DNA from: Oleiagrimonas sp964566965
GTDB lineage: Bacteria; Pseudomonadota; Gammaproteobacteria; Xanthomonadales; Rhodanobacteraceae
NCBI GenBank assembly: GCA_964566965.1
Contig: CAZMKO010000085.1
Coordinates: 1-9,758, forward strand
Direction of reading: 5' to 3'
DNA: 9,758 bases
The notes under the pieces were generated by a model. It had not been told where the DNA came from. It made no database searches and saw only the letters and a program-made list of their open reading frames with translations. Shown here in pieces: positions 1-5,639 of this stretch. Position numbers and translations under genes: made by a program. Numbering within the stretch: position 1 is the first letter of the stretch; the number at the start of each line of letters is the position of its first letter.

Positions 1-59
1 AGCGCACCAAGACCAATGCGCGTACCCGCAAGGGCCCGCGTCGTCCGATCAAGAGATAA
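1..59 (+). CDS. rpsM: 30S ribosomal protein S13, C-terminal end (partial)
   Basis: Only the last 18 codons and the stop are present; the gene runs off the left edge, and the first two bases belong to a split codon. Reading from base 3 gives RTKTNARTRKGPRRPIKR and then TAA at 57-59. This is the typical basic C-terminal tail of bacterial S13, which reaches into the small-subunit decoding region and contacts tRNA. The next gene is rpsK (S11), 15 bp downstream, the usual order in the alpha operon (rpsM-rpsK-rpsD-rpoA-rplQ). The reading frame is supported by the tail sequence and by this gene order. Confidence 0.93.
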   Translation, partial: RTKTNARTRKGPRRPIKR

Positions 60-74
60 CGGAATCGTCAAGAT

Positions 75-461
75 ATGGCCAAGCCAGTCAAGAGCAAGAA
101 GAAGATCAAGCGGGTCGTCACCGACGCGGTGGCGCACGTGCAGGCATCCTTCAACAACACCATCGTCACCATCACCGATCGCCAGGGCAATGCTTTGTCG
201 TGGGCCACGGCCGGCGGTGCCGGCTTCCGCGGTTCGCGCAAGTCGACCCCGTACGCCGCGCAGGTCGCCGCCGAAAAGGCCGGTCGTGCCGCGCAGGATT
301 ACGGTGTGAAGACGGTGGAAGTGCGCATCAAGGGCCCGGGTCCGGGTCGCGAGTCCACCGTGCGTTCGCTGAACGCGCTGGGCTACAAGGTACTGAACAT
401 CATCGACGTGACGCCGATTCCGCACAACGGCTGCCGTCCCCCCAAGAAGCGTCGAGTCTGA
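75..461 (+). CDS. rpsK: 30S ribosomal protein S11
   Basis: This 128-aa protein has the usual length of bacterial uS11, a component of the small-subunit platform that binds 16S rRNA near the mRNA exit. Recognisable blocks include ASFNNTIVTITDRQGNALSWATAGGAGFRGSR in pieces from about residue 24, the central GPGPGRESTVRSLNALG, and the highly conserved end IPHNGCRPPKKRRV. The Asn-Gly pair in that tail (N118-G119) corresponds to the site where E. coli S11 is known to carry isoaspartate. The ATG at 75 fits the family N-terminus (MAKP); the Shine-Dalgarno is weak (GGAA at 61-64). The gene follows rpsM by 15 bp and precedes rpsD by 10 bp, so they are cotranscribed. Confidence 0.97.
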   Translation: MAKPVKSKKKIKRVVTDAVAHVQASFNNTIVTITDRQGNALSWATAGGAGFRGSRKSTPYAAQVAAEKAGRAAQDYGVKTVEVRIKGPGPGRESTVRSLNALGYKVLNIIDVTPIPHNGCRPPKKRRV

Positions 462-471
462 GGAGCAAATC

Positions 472-1098
<627 letters not shown>

Positions 1099-1113
1099 TT
1101 TCCGGAGCCATCC

Positions 1114-2112
1114 ATGGCAGTTTCCTCTACAAGTGTGTTGCAGCCGCGTGGCCTCAGTGTCGAAGAAGTGGCGCCCAACCACGCGCGCGTCGTGGTGGAG
1201 CCGCTGGAGCGCGGTTTCGGCCACACGCTGGGCAATGCGTTGCGCCGCGTGCTGCTTTCTTCCATTCCCGGTTCGGCCATCGTCGAGGTCGAGATCGACG
1301 GCGTCCTGCATGAGTACACCACGCTTGAGGGTCTGCAGGAAGACGTCATCGAGGTGTTGCTGAACCTCAAGGACGTGGCGATTCGCCAGCACAGCGGCGA
1401 CGAAGTCATGTTGACGTTGTCCAAGAAGGGCACCGGGGTGGTCACCGCCGGCGACATCACCGTGGATCACACGGTCGAGATCGTCAACCCGGATCTGGTG
1501 ATCTGCCACCTGACCAAGGACATCACCCTGAACATGCGCATCAAGGTCGCGCGTGGTCTGGGTTATCAGCCGGCCAGCGCGCGCCAGCATCCCGACGACG
1601 AGGCGCGTCCCATCGGCCGGTTGCAGCTGGATGCGTCGTTCTCGCCGATCCGCCGTGTGGCCTACGAGGTCGAGGCGGCACGCGTGGAGCAGCACACCAA
1701 CTTCGACAAGCTGGTGCTCGATATCGATACCAACGGCGCGGTCAGTGCCGAGGATGCGGTGCGCAAGGCGGCCGAGATCCTCAACGATCAGCTGAGCGTG
1801 TTCGGCGATTTCTCGCGCCGCGAGAAGGAGCCCGAAGCGCCGGAAGACAACGGCTTCGATCCGCTGCTGCTGCGCCCGATCGACGATCTGGAGCTGACCG
1901 TGCGTTCGGCCAACTGCCTGAAGGCCGAAAGCATCTACTATATCGGCGACCTGGTGCAGAAGACCGAGGTCGAGCTGCTGAAGACGCCGAATCTCGGCAA
2001 GAAGTCGTTGACCGAAATCAAGGACGTGCTGGGTTCTCGCGGCTTGGCCCTGGGCACCAAGCTGGAAAACTGGCCGCCGGCCGGTCTGGCGCACGGGATG
2101 CAGTTGGGTTGA
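1114..2112 (+). CDS. rpoA: DNA-directed RNA polymerase subunit alpha
   Basis: This 332-aa subunit dimerises to nucleate RNA polymerase assembly and contacts promoter UP elements and activators. The N-terminal domain (about 1-235) contains the dimer/assembly motif ERGFGHTLGNALRRVLLSS near residue 33 and DEARPIGRLQLDASFSPIRRV in the middle. A flexible acidic linker (REKEPEAPEDNGFD) leads to the C-terminal domain. The DNA-binding determinant known from E. coli R265 is intact: R264 followed by NCLK at 267-270, then the LGKKSLTEIK helix. The 332-aa length is typical of xanthomonads. GGAG at 1104-1107 lies 6 bases before the ATG, 15 bp after rpsD. Unlike the other gaps in this operon, the one that follows it is 301 bp long. 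Confidence 0.98.
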   Translation: MAVSSTSVLQPRGLSVEEVAPNHARVVVEPLERGFGHTLGNALRRVLLSSIPGSAIVEVEIDGVLHEYTTLEGLQEDVIEVLLNLKDVAIRQHSGDEVMLTLSKKGTGVVTAGDITVDHTVEIVNPDLVICHLTKDITLNMRIKVARGLGYQPASARQHPDDEARPIGRLQLDASFSPIRRVAYEVEAARVEQHTNFDKLVLDIDTNGAVSAEDAVRKAAEILNDQLSVFGDFSRREKEPEAPEDNGFDPLLLRPIDDLELTVRSANCLKAESIYYIGDLVQKTEVELLKTPNLGKKSLTEIKDVLGSRGLALGTKLENWPPAGLAHGMQLG

Positions 2113-2135
2113 TCGACATGCCTTGAGGCGGGTCC

Positions 2136-2167
2136 GGACGATCGTGTGTGTGTTTGTGCGATCGTCC
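2136..2167 (+). promoter_or_regulatory. Stem-loop with GU-rich loop after rpoA
   Basis: GGACGATCG at 2136-2144 is perfectly complementary to CGATCGTCC at 2159-2167, giving a 9-bp stem. The 14-base loop contains only G and T. It starts 24 bases after the rpoA stop. No T-run follows, so it is not a standard intrinsic terminator. It could stabilise the 3' end of rpoA mRNA or be a processing site. Confidence 0.45.
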
Positions 2168-2188
2168 CTGATCGCCTCGGGGTGGAGG

Positions 2189-2228
2189 ACAGGGCAAGGG
2201 CCGCCACATTTCGTTCCTGCCCTGTTTT
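2189..2228 (+). terminator. Possible weak terminator or attenuator hairpin
   Basis: ACAGGGCA at 2189-2196 pairs with TGCCCTGT at 2218-2225. After a bulged A at 2197, two more G-C pairs (2198-2199 with 2216-2217) extend the stem, leaving a loop of about 16 bases. The run TTTT at 2225-2228 follows directly. The arrangement resembles an intrinsic terminator, but the loop is large and the T-run short. Since rplQ downstream must still be expressed, any termination would be partial. Confidence 0.3.
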
Positions 2229-2231
2229 CTC

Positions 2232-2249
2232 GCGGCCATCCATGGCCGC
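2232..2249 (+). promoter_or_regulatory. Compact GC-rich stem-loop
   Basis: GCGGCCA at 2232-2238 pairs perfectly with TGGCCGC at 2243-2249 around a 4-base loop (TCCA). It starts 3 bases after the T-run of the preceding hairpin, so the two could stack or compete. No T-run follows it. Confidence 0.45.
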
Positions 2250-2255
2250 ACTTCT

Positions 2256-2284
2256 CGAGAAGCGCCGTTTTTTCGGGCTTTTCG
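2256..2284 (+). promoter_or_regulatory. Stem-loop with T6 loop, overlapping a 12-bp palindrome
   Basis: CGAGAAGC at 2256-2263 pairs with GCTTTTCG at 2277-2284 with one G-T wobble. After a bulged G at 2264, CCG at 2265-2267 pairs with CGG at 2274-2276, closing a loop of six T. The left arm overlaps a perfect DNA palindrome, CTTCTCGAGAAG, at 2251-2262, so two alternative foldings are possible. Confidence 0.4.
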
Positions 2285-2344
2285 ATAGCAACGTCGTGTG
2301 GTTTGCGGCCTGTTGCGAAGATGCTCACAAACAGAACTCGAATA

Positions 2345-2385
2345 GCGGGCAACCGCGGAATGTCGGACACAGGTGCCGGTATTCC
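2345..2385 (+). promoter_or_regulatory. Two abutting stem-loops in the rplQ leader
   Basis: GCGG at 2345-2348 and CCGC at 2353-2356 form a short stem capped by GCAA, a GNRA-type tetraloop. With no base between, GGAATGTCGG at 2357-2366 pairs with CCGGTATTCC at 2376-2385: ten pairs, two of them G-U wobbles in RNA, around a 9-base loop. The pair could stack coaxially. It ends 28 bases before the rplQ start codon, close to the ribosome loading region, so a role in L17 translation is plausible. No known regulatory RNA family is recognised. Confidence 0.4.
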
Positions 2386-2413
2386 ATAACGATAAAACAG
2401 AGAGAGATTCGTC

Positions 2414-2794
2414 ATGCGTCACATGAAATCGGGCCGCAAGTTCAATCGGACCAGCAGCCATCGCCAGGCCATGTTCAAGAACATGAGCGCGTCGCTGATC
2501 AAGCATGAGCTGATCCGCACCACGTTGCCCAAGGCCAAGGAACTGCGTCGCGTCGCCGAGCCGCTGATCACGCTGGGCAAGACCGACAGCGTCGCCAACC
2601 GCCGCCTGGCCTTTTCGCGCTTGCGCGACAAGGAGGCCGTGGCCAAGTTGTTCGTCGAGCTGGGGCCGCGCTACAACACCCGTCCGGGTGGCTATCTGCG
2701 CATCCTCAAGTGCGGCAACCGTGTCGGCGACAACGCGCCGATGGCGTACGTCGAGCTGGTGGACCGCCCCGAAGCGGCCACCGACAGCGAATAA
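2414..2794 (+). CDS. rplQ: 50S ribosomal protein L17
   Basis: This 126-aa protein matches the usual bacterial bL17 length (about 120-130 aa). L17 lies near the peptide exit tunnel of the large subunit. The N-terminus MRHMKSGRKFNRTSSHRQAM is the family signature, followed by LIKHELIRTTLPKAKELRRVAEPLITLGK and, near residue 90, YNTRPGGYLRILKCGNRVGDNAPMAYVELVD. The start is fixed by this N-terminus; the purine-rich AGAGAGA at 2401-2407 is the only Shine-Dalgarno candidate. The gene is the last of the alpha operon and is followed by a strong terminator. Its separation from rpoA by 301 bp is the unusual point. Confidence 0.98.
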   Translation: MRHMKSGRKFNRTSSHRQAMFKNMSASLIKHELIRTTLPKAKELRRVAEPLITLGKTDSVANRRLAFSRLRDKEAVAKLFVELGPRYNTRPGGYLRILKCGNRVGDNAPMAYVELVDRPEAATDSE

Positions 2795-2817
2795 TCACGG
2801 CCCCGTCGCGGCCGTCG

Positions 2818-2852
2818 AAAGCCCCGTCCGGCAACGCCGGACGGGGCTTTTT
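2818..2852 (+). terminator. Strong intrinsic terminator of the ribosomal operon
   Basis: AGCCCCGTCCGGC at 2820-2832 is perfectly complementary to GCCGGACGGGGCT at 2836-2848, with a 3-base loop (AAC). The run of A before and T after (2848-2852) extends the stem and provides the U-tract. It lies 23 bases beyond the rplQ stop. This is the clearest terminator of the window and separates the ribosomal operon from dsbB. Confidence 0.95.
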
Positions 2853-2937
2853 CGTTCCCGCCTCGGCACGTGGGTTGGCGCGAGGTTTCGGCATACCGCC
2901 ATGCGCCCGGCAGCGGGCAAGGACGTCGGCGACGGAC

Positions 2938-2966
2938 TTGCTCTGTGCGTACGCTGCGGCTAACTT
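2938..2966 (+). promoter_or_regulatory. Weak candidate promoter for dsbB
   Basis: TTGCTC at 2938-2943 and TAACTT at 2961-2966 are separated by 17 bp. Each matches the sigma70 consensus at three of six positions. A start near 2973 would leave a leader of about 20 bases before dsbB. Some promoter must exist between the strong terminator and dsbB, but this precise one is uncertain. Confidence 0.3.
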
Positions 2967-2993
2967 GCTTGCATCTTTCGTGGTGGACTGTCG

Positions 2994-3494
2994 ATGAACC
3001 CCTTGCGTTGGTCGTTCCGTGGCGTGTTTTTTGCCGGCTTTGTCGTCTGTGCCTTGCTGATGGGGTTTGCGCTGTATGCCGAGGTGCATCTCGGCCTGGT
3101 GCCCTGTCCGCTGTGCGTGTTCCAGCGCATCGCCTTCATCGTCATGGGTCTGGTGTTCCTGGTCGGTGCGTTGCATGCGCCCATCGGGCGCGGCCGGTGG
3201 GTCTATGTGGTGCTGGTGCTGCTGGCGGCACTGTGGGGTATCGTCGCCGCTTCCCGTCAGCTGTGGCTGCAAAGCCTGCCGCCGGAGCTGGTCCCCAGTT
3301 GCGGGCCGGGGTTGGGGTACCTTTTCGACGCGTTCAGCTGGGCCAAGGCGCTGAACCTGGTGTTTGCCGGTTCCGGGGAATGCGCGGACGTGCATTGGCG
3401 CTTCCTGGGCCTGACCATGGCCGGCTGGACGCTGATCTGGTACGTGCTGCTGAGCGGCTGGGCGGTGGCCGGGGCCCGCAGGCGGCGCCGCTGA
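2994..3494 (+). CDS. dsbB: Disulfide bond formation protein B (DsbB)
   Basis: This 166-aa inner-membrane protein reoxidises periplasmic DsbA and passes the electrons to quinone. Four hydrophobic segments are visible, at about residues 9-30, 44-61, 69-86 and 138-158. The first periplasmic loop carries the CPLC redox pair (C38, C41). The second carries C103 and C130, matching E. coli C41/C44 and C104/C130. The QR directly after CPLC (R45) corresponds to the conserved arginine near the quinone site. The tail GARRRRR is positively charged, as expected for a cytoplasmic end. The start is supported by GGTGGA at 2982-2987. The gene seems to be monocistronic; no dsbA is in the window. Confidence 0.95.
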   Translation: MNPLRWSFRGVFFAGFVVCALLMGFALYAEVHLGLVPCPLCVFQRIAFIVMGLVFLVGALHAPIGRGRWVYVVLVLLAALWGIVAASRQLWLQSLPPELVPSCGPGLGYLFDAFSWAKALNLVFAGSGECADVHWRFLGLTMAGWTLIWYVLLSGWAVAGARRRRR

Positions 3495-3498
3495 CGTC

Positions 3499-3515
3499 AT
3501 GCCGTCGCGGCATTT
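3499..3515 (+). terminator. Small hairpin after dsbB, possible weak terminator
   Basis: ATGCCG at 3499-3504 pairs with CGGCAT at 3508-3513 around a 3-base loop (TCG), followed by TT at 3514-3515 only. It lies 4 bases after the dsbB stop. The 6-bp stem and minimal T-run make it a weak terminator at best. Confidence 0.3.
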
Positions 3516-3539
3516 CCCGATCCCGTCCCGACGCCCTAC

Positions 3540-3548
3540 TGTGATAGT
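3540..3548 (+). promoter_or_regulatory. Possible extended -10 promoter of DAHP synthase gene
   Basis: TGTGATAGT contains an upstream TG, one spacer base and GATAGT, which matches the -10 consensus at four of six positions. No good -35 lies 17 bp upstream, which is tolerated by extended -10 promoters. Transcription would begin near 3555, leaving a leader of about 54 bases before the ATG at 3609. Confidence 0.3.
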
Positions 3549-3608
3549 TTGCAAAACGACCCTGCCGGGGTCGCGCCGTATCGCAGCGCGACCTGGCCAC
3601 GAGAACCC

Positions 3609-5015
3609 ATGAATCACCACGCCCGCCTGATGTCCGCCCCTGAACGCCCCGTCGAACCCGTCAATGAGCCTGTGAACTGGGCACCGGATTCCTGGTGCGC
3701 CCGGCACGCCGCGCAGCAGCCGCAATATCCCGATGCCACGGCATTGGCCGATGCCTTGCGGCAACTGGCCGGGCTGCCACCGTTGGTCACCTCCTGGGAG
3801 GTGCTGGCGCTGAAGCGCCGCCTCGCCGAGGCGCAGGAGGGGCGGCACTTTCTATTGCAGGGCGGCGATTGTGCCGAGAGCTTCGCCGACTGCAACAGCA
3901 GTGTCATCACCAACCGGCTGAAAGTCCTGCTGCAGATGAGCCTGGTGCTGGTGCACGGTCTGAAACTGCCGGTCGTGCGGGTGGGGCGTTTTGCCGGACA
4001 GTACGCCAAGCCGCGTTCATCGGATTCCGAGACGCGTGATGGTGTCACCCTGCCGAGCTATCGCGGCGACATCGTCAATGGTCCCCGGTTCGAGGCGGCC
4101 GCGCGCCGGCCCGATCCGCAGCGCATGGTGCAGGCGCACGCCCGTTCGGCCATGACCATGAACTTCGTGCGCGGTCTCATCGACGGGGGCTTCGCGGATC
4201 TGCGCCATCCCGAGTACTGGGATCTGTCCTGGGTCGACCAGTCGCCATTGGCCGCCGATTACCGGGGCATGGTCGATGGCATCACCGATGCGTTGCGTTT
4301 CATGGAGACGTTGGCCGACGAGCCGTTGGACAGTTTCTCGCGGGTGGATTTCTTTACCTCCCACGAGGCCCTGCTGCTGCCCTATGAACAAGCGCAGACA
4401 CGGCGCGTGCCGCGGCACTGGGGCTGGTTCAACCTGGCCACGCATTTCCCGTGGATCGGCAAGCGCACCGCGGCACTCGACGGCGCGCATGTGGAGTATT
4501 GCCGGGGGATCCGCAACCCGATCGCGGTCAAGGTCGGCCCGGACTTCCAGGCCGACGAGCTGATGCGGCTCATCGAGACACTCAACCCGCATGACGAGCC
4601 GGGCCGCCTGACGCTGGTGCATCGCATGGGGGCGACCCGTATCGCCAGCGAGTTGCCGCCGCTGCTGAAGGCGGTCAAGGCGTCTGGCCGGCGGGTGCTG
4701 TGGGTGTGCGATCCCATGCATGGCAACACCGAAACCACGTCGAACGGTTACAAGACGCGCCGTTTCAGCAACGTGTGCGGCGAGTTGGAGCAGGCGTTCA
4801 ACCTGCATGCCGAAGCCGGCACGCGGCTCGGTGGCGTGCATCTGGAGTTGACCGGCGAGGATGTGACCGAGTGTCTCGGCGGCGCCCGCGCGCTCAGCGA
4901 GGCCGACCTCAAGCGCGCCTACAAGACGCACGTCGATCCGCGTCTGAACTACGAACAATCGCTGGAGCTGGCGATGCTGATCGTGCGCAAGTCGGGCGGT
5001 CGCGTCGTGGTTTGA
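3609..5015 (+). CDS. Class II 3-deoxy-7-phosphoheptulonate synthase (DAHP synthase)
   Basis: This 468-aa enzyme condenses phosphoenolpyruvate with erythrose 4-phosphate to DAHP, the first shikimate-pathway step. It is the class II (plant/Mycobacterium) type, not the AroF/G/H type I of E. coli. Motifs in order: LLQGGDCAESF with the metal-binding cysteine at C88 (Cys87 in M. tuberculosis), RVGRFAGQYAKPRS, YRGDIVNG, HEALLLPYEQ, VEYCRGIRNPIAVKVGP, LVHRMGA, WVCDPMHGNT, KTRRF, GVHLELTGEDVTECLGGA and HVDPRLNYEQSLELA. The length suits the family. The frame is open upstream to a TTG at 3549, but I prefer the ATG at 3609 because the family homology begins only at NWAPDSW (residue 23). The ATG at 3630 is an alternative. 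The N-terminal PVEPVNEPVN stretch looks like a variable extension. Transcribed alone, as far as can be seen. Confidence 0.93.
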   Translation: MNHHARLMSAPERPVEPVNEPVNWAPDSWCARHAAQQPQYPDATALADALRQLAGLPPLVTSWEVLALKRRLAEAQEGRHFLLQGGDCAESFADCNSSVITNRLKVLLQMSLVLVHGLKLPVVRVGRFAGQYAKPRSSDSETRDGVTLPSYRGDIVNGPRFEAAARRPDPQRMVQAHARSAMTMNFVRGLIDGGFADLRHPEYWDLSWVDQSPLAADYRGMVDGITDALRFMETLADEPLDSFSRVDFFTSHEALLLPYEQAQTRRVPRHWGWFNLATHFPWIGKRTAALDGAHVEYCRGIRNPIAVKVGPDFQADELMRLIETLNPHDEPGRLTLVHRMGATRIASELPPLLKAVKASGRRVLWVCDPMHGNTETTSNGYKTRRFSNVCGELEQAFNLHAEAGTRLGGVHLELTGEDVTECLGGARALSEADLKRAYKTHVDPRLNYEQSLELAMLIVRKSGGRVVV

Positions 5016-5060
5016 GCGGTCGGCCGGCGCGGCGGGTGCCGATGCCTTCACGATCGTGGG

Positions 5061-5078
5061 CGTTCCCGCAGGGGAACG
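5061..5078 (+). terminator. Hairpin downstream of DAHP synthase gene
   Basis: CGTTCCC at 5061-5067 pairs with GGGAACG at 5072-5078 around a GCAG loop. It lies 45 bases after the stop. A 10-bp palindrome, CACGATCGTG, at 5049-5058 abuts it. No T-run follows, so it may mark an mRNA 3' end produced by other means rather than a classical intrinsic terminator. Confidence 0.3.
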
Positions 5079-5114
5079 TCACGTCCGGGGGGCATGATCA
5101 CGCCGGCTTCGCGC

Positions 5115-5163
5115 ACCGGTCTTGACCGGTTGTGATTGAAACAGTACCATTTCAGTACCCTTT
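5115..5163 (+). promoter_or_regulatory. Repeats overlapping the suf promoter, putative operator
   Basis: Two elements overlap the promoter. Around the -35, ACCGGT occurs at 5115-5120 and 5125-5130, forming an inverted repeat with a 4-bp centre (CTTG). Over the -10 and start point, CAGTACCATTT at 5142-5152 is followed without a gap by CAGTACCCTTT at 5153-5163: an 11-bp tandem repeat with one mismatch and about one helical turn per unit. Either is well placed for repression by the adjacent Rrf2 regulator. I could not match them to the known E. coli IscR type 1 or type 2 motifs. Confidence 0.4.
5122..5150 (+). promoter_or_regulatory. Sigma70-like promoter of the suf operon
   Basis: TTGACC at 5122-5127 matches the -35 consensus at five of six positions. 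TACCAT at 5145-5150 matches the -10 at four of six, with the ideal 17-bp spacing. Transcription would start near 5157, giving a leader of about 30 bases before the regulator gene. It is the best promoter match in the window and would drive the regulator and sufBCDS together. Confidence 0.65.
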
Positions 5164-5186
5164 AACGCGGTACGTCCCCTTTCCCC

Positions 5187-5630
5187 ATGCTCCGCATCAG
5201 CCGACTCACCGACTACGCCACGGTGGTGATGACCTGCCTGGCAGCCAGCCCCGACGAGGTGCTGAGTGCGGTGCAGATCGCCGAGTGCACGCGTCTGGAG
5301 TTGCCCACGGTCAGCAAGTTGCTGAAGCAGTTGGGCCGTGCGGGGCTGGTGGAATCGTTCCGCGGCGTCAACGGTGGTTACCGCCTGGCGCGACCGGCAA
5401 CGGACATCAACCTGGCGCAAATCGTGGAAGCCCTGGAGGGCCCGCTGGGCATGACCGAGTGCAGCATCGCCAGCGGCCAGTGCGACCTGGAATCGCATTG
5501 CAGCGTGCGCGGCAACTGGCAGCGCATCAACCAGGCCGTGGGCAGCGCGTTGGCGGCGATGAGTCTGGCCGACATGCTGCAGCCGGTGAAGAACCCTCAC
5601 ACTCCCGCCACGACCGCGATGCGTGGTTGA
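5187..5630 (+). CDS. SUF system Fe-S cluster assembly regulator (Rrf2 family)
   Basis: This 147-aa protein is an Rrf2/IscR-type transcription regulator of the gammaproteobacterial SUF group. The winged helix-turn-helix covers about residues 1-70: MLRISRLTDYATVVM, the recognition helix LPTVSKLLKQLGRAGLV and the wing RGVNGGYRLARP. Three cysteines, C92, C99 and C105, lie where IscR binds its [2Fe-2S] cluster (C92, C98, C104). The spacing is C-x6-C-x5-C, and the position of the IscR ligand His107 is Arg108 here. It probably senses Fe-S status and controls the suf genes that follow 9 bp downstream, and itself. The start is fixed by family homology; the bases before it are C-rich and lack a Shine-Dalgarno, suggesting weak translation. 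Confidence 0.9.
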   Translation: MLRISRLTDYATVVMTCLAASPDEVLSAVQIAECTRLELPTVSKLLKQLGRAGLVESFRGVNGGYRLARPATDINLAQIVEALEGPLGMTECSIASGQCDLESHCSVRGNWQRINQAVGSALAAMSLADMLQPVKNPHTPATTAMRG

Positions 5631-5639
5631 ACTGTCCCG

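Larger units (their letters stand above)
2113..2413 (+). other. Long structured rpoA-rplQ spacer without a gene
   Basis: These 301 bp separate two genes that normally sit close together in one operon. No reading frame here looks like a protein: the short frames that cross it are low-complexity read-throughs with no recognisable family sequence and no good ribosome binding site. It does hold at least six inverted repeats that could form RNA stem-loops, at 2136-2167, 2189-2225, 2232-2249, 2256-2284, 2345-2356 and 2357-2385. I see no convincing sigma70 promoter. The likely reading is an untranslated stretch within the operon that may tune rplQ expression or mRNA stability. This is inference from the clustering of the inverted repeats. 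Confidence 0.7.

Noticed and set aside
2901..2963. 20-codon + strand frame with a CVRC motif upstream of dsbB
   Set aside because: It has no ribosome binding site and overlaps the candidate dsbB promoter; too short to support.
3492..3499. TGACGTCA palindrome at the dsbB stop codon
   Set aside because: An 8-bp palindrome that includes the stop codon; such matches are expected by chance and no bacterial regulator is suggested by position.
3549..3608. TTG start that would extend the DAHP synthase by 20 residues
   Set aside because: The extra residues look like translated leader, there is no ribosome binding site, and the possible -10 element lies directly before it.
2706..3848. 380-codon minus-strand frame across rplQ, the terminator and dsbB
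   Set aside because: It reads straight through the strong terminator and through two convincing + strand genes. The part in the intergenic gap has a protein-like look but no start signal or recognised family.
4017..5051. 344-codon minus-strand frame over the DAHP synthase gene
   Set aside because: It is opposite a gene with all class II DAHP synthase motifs and has no motif of its own.
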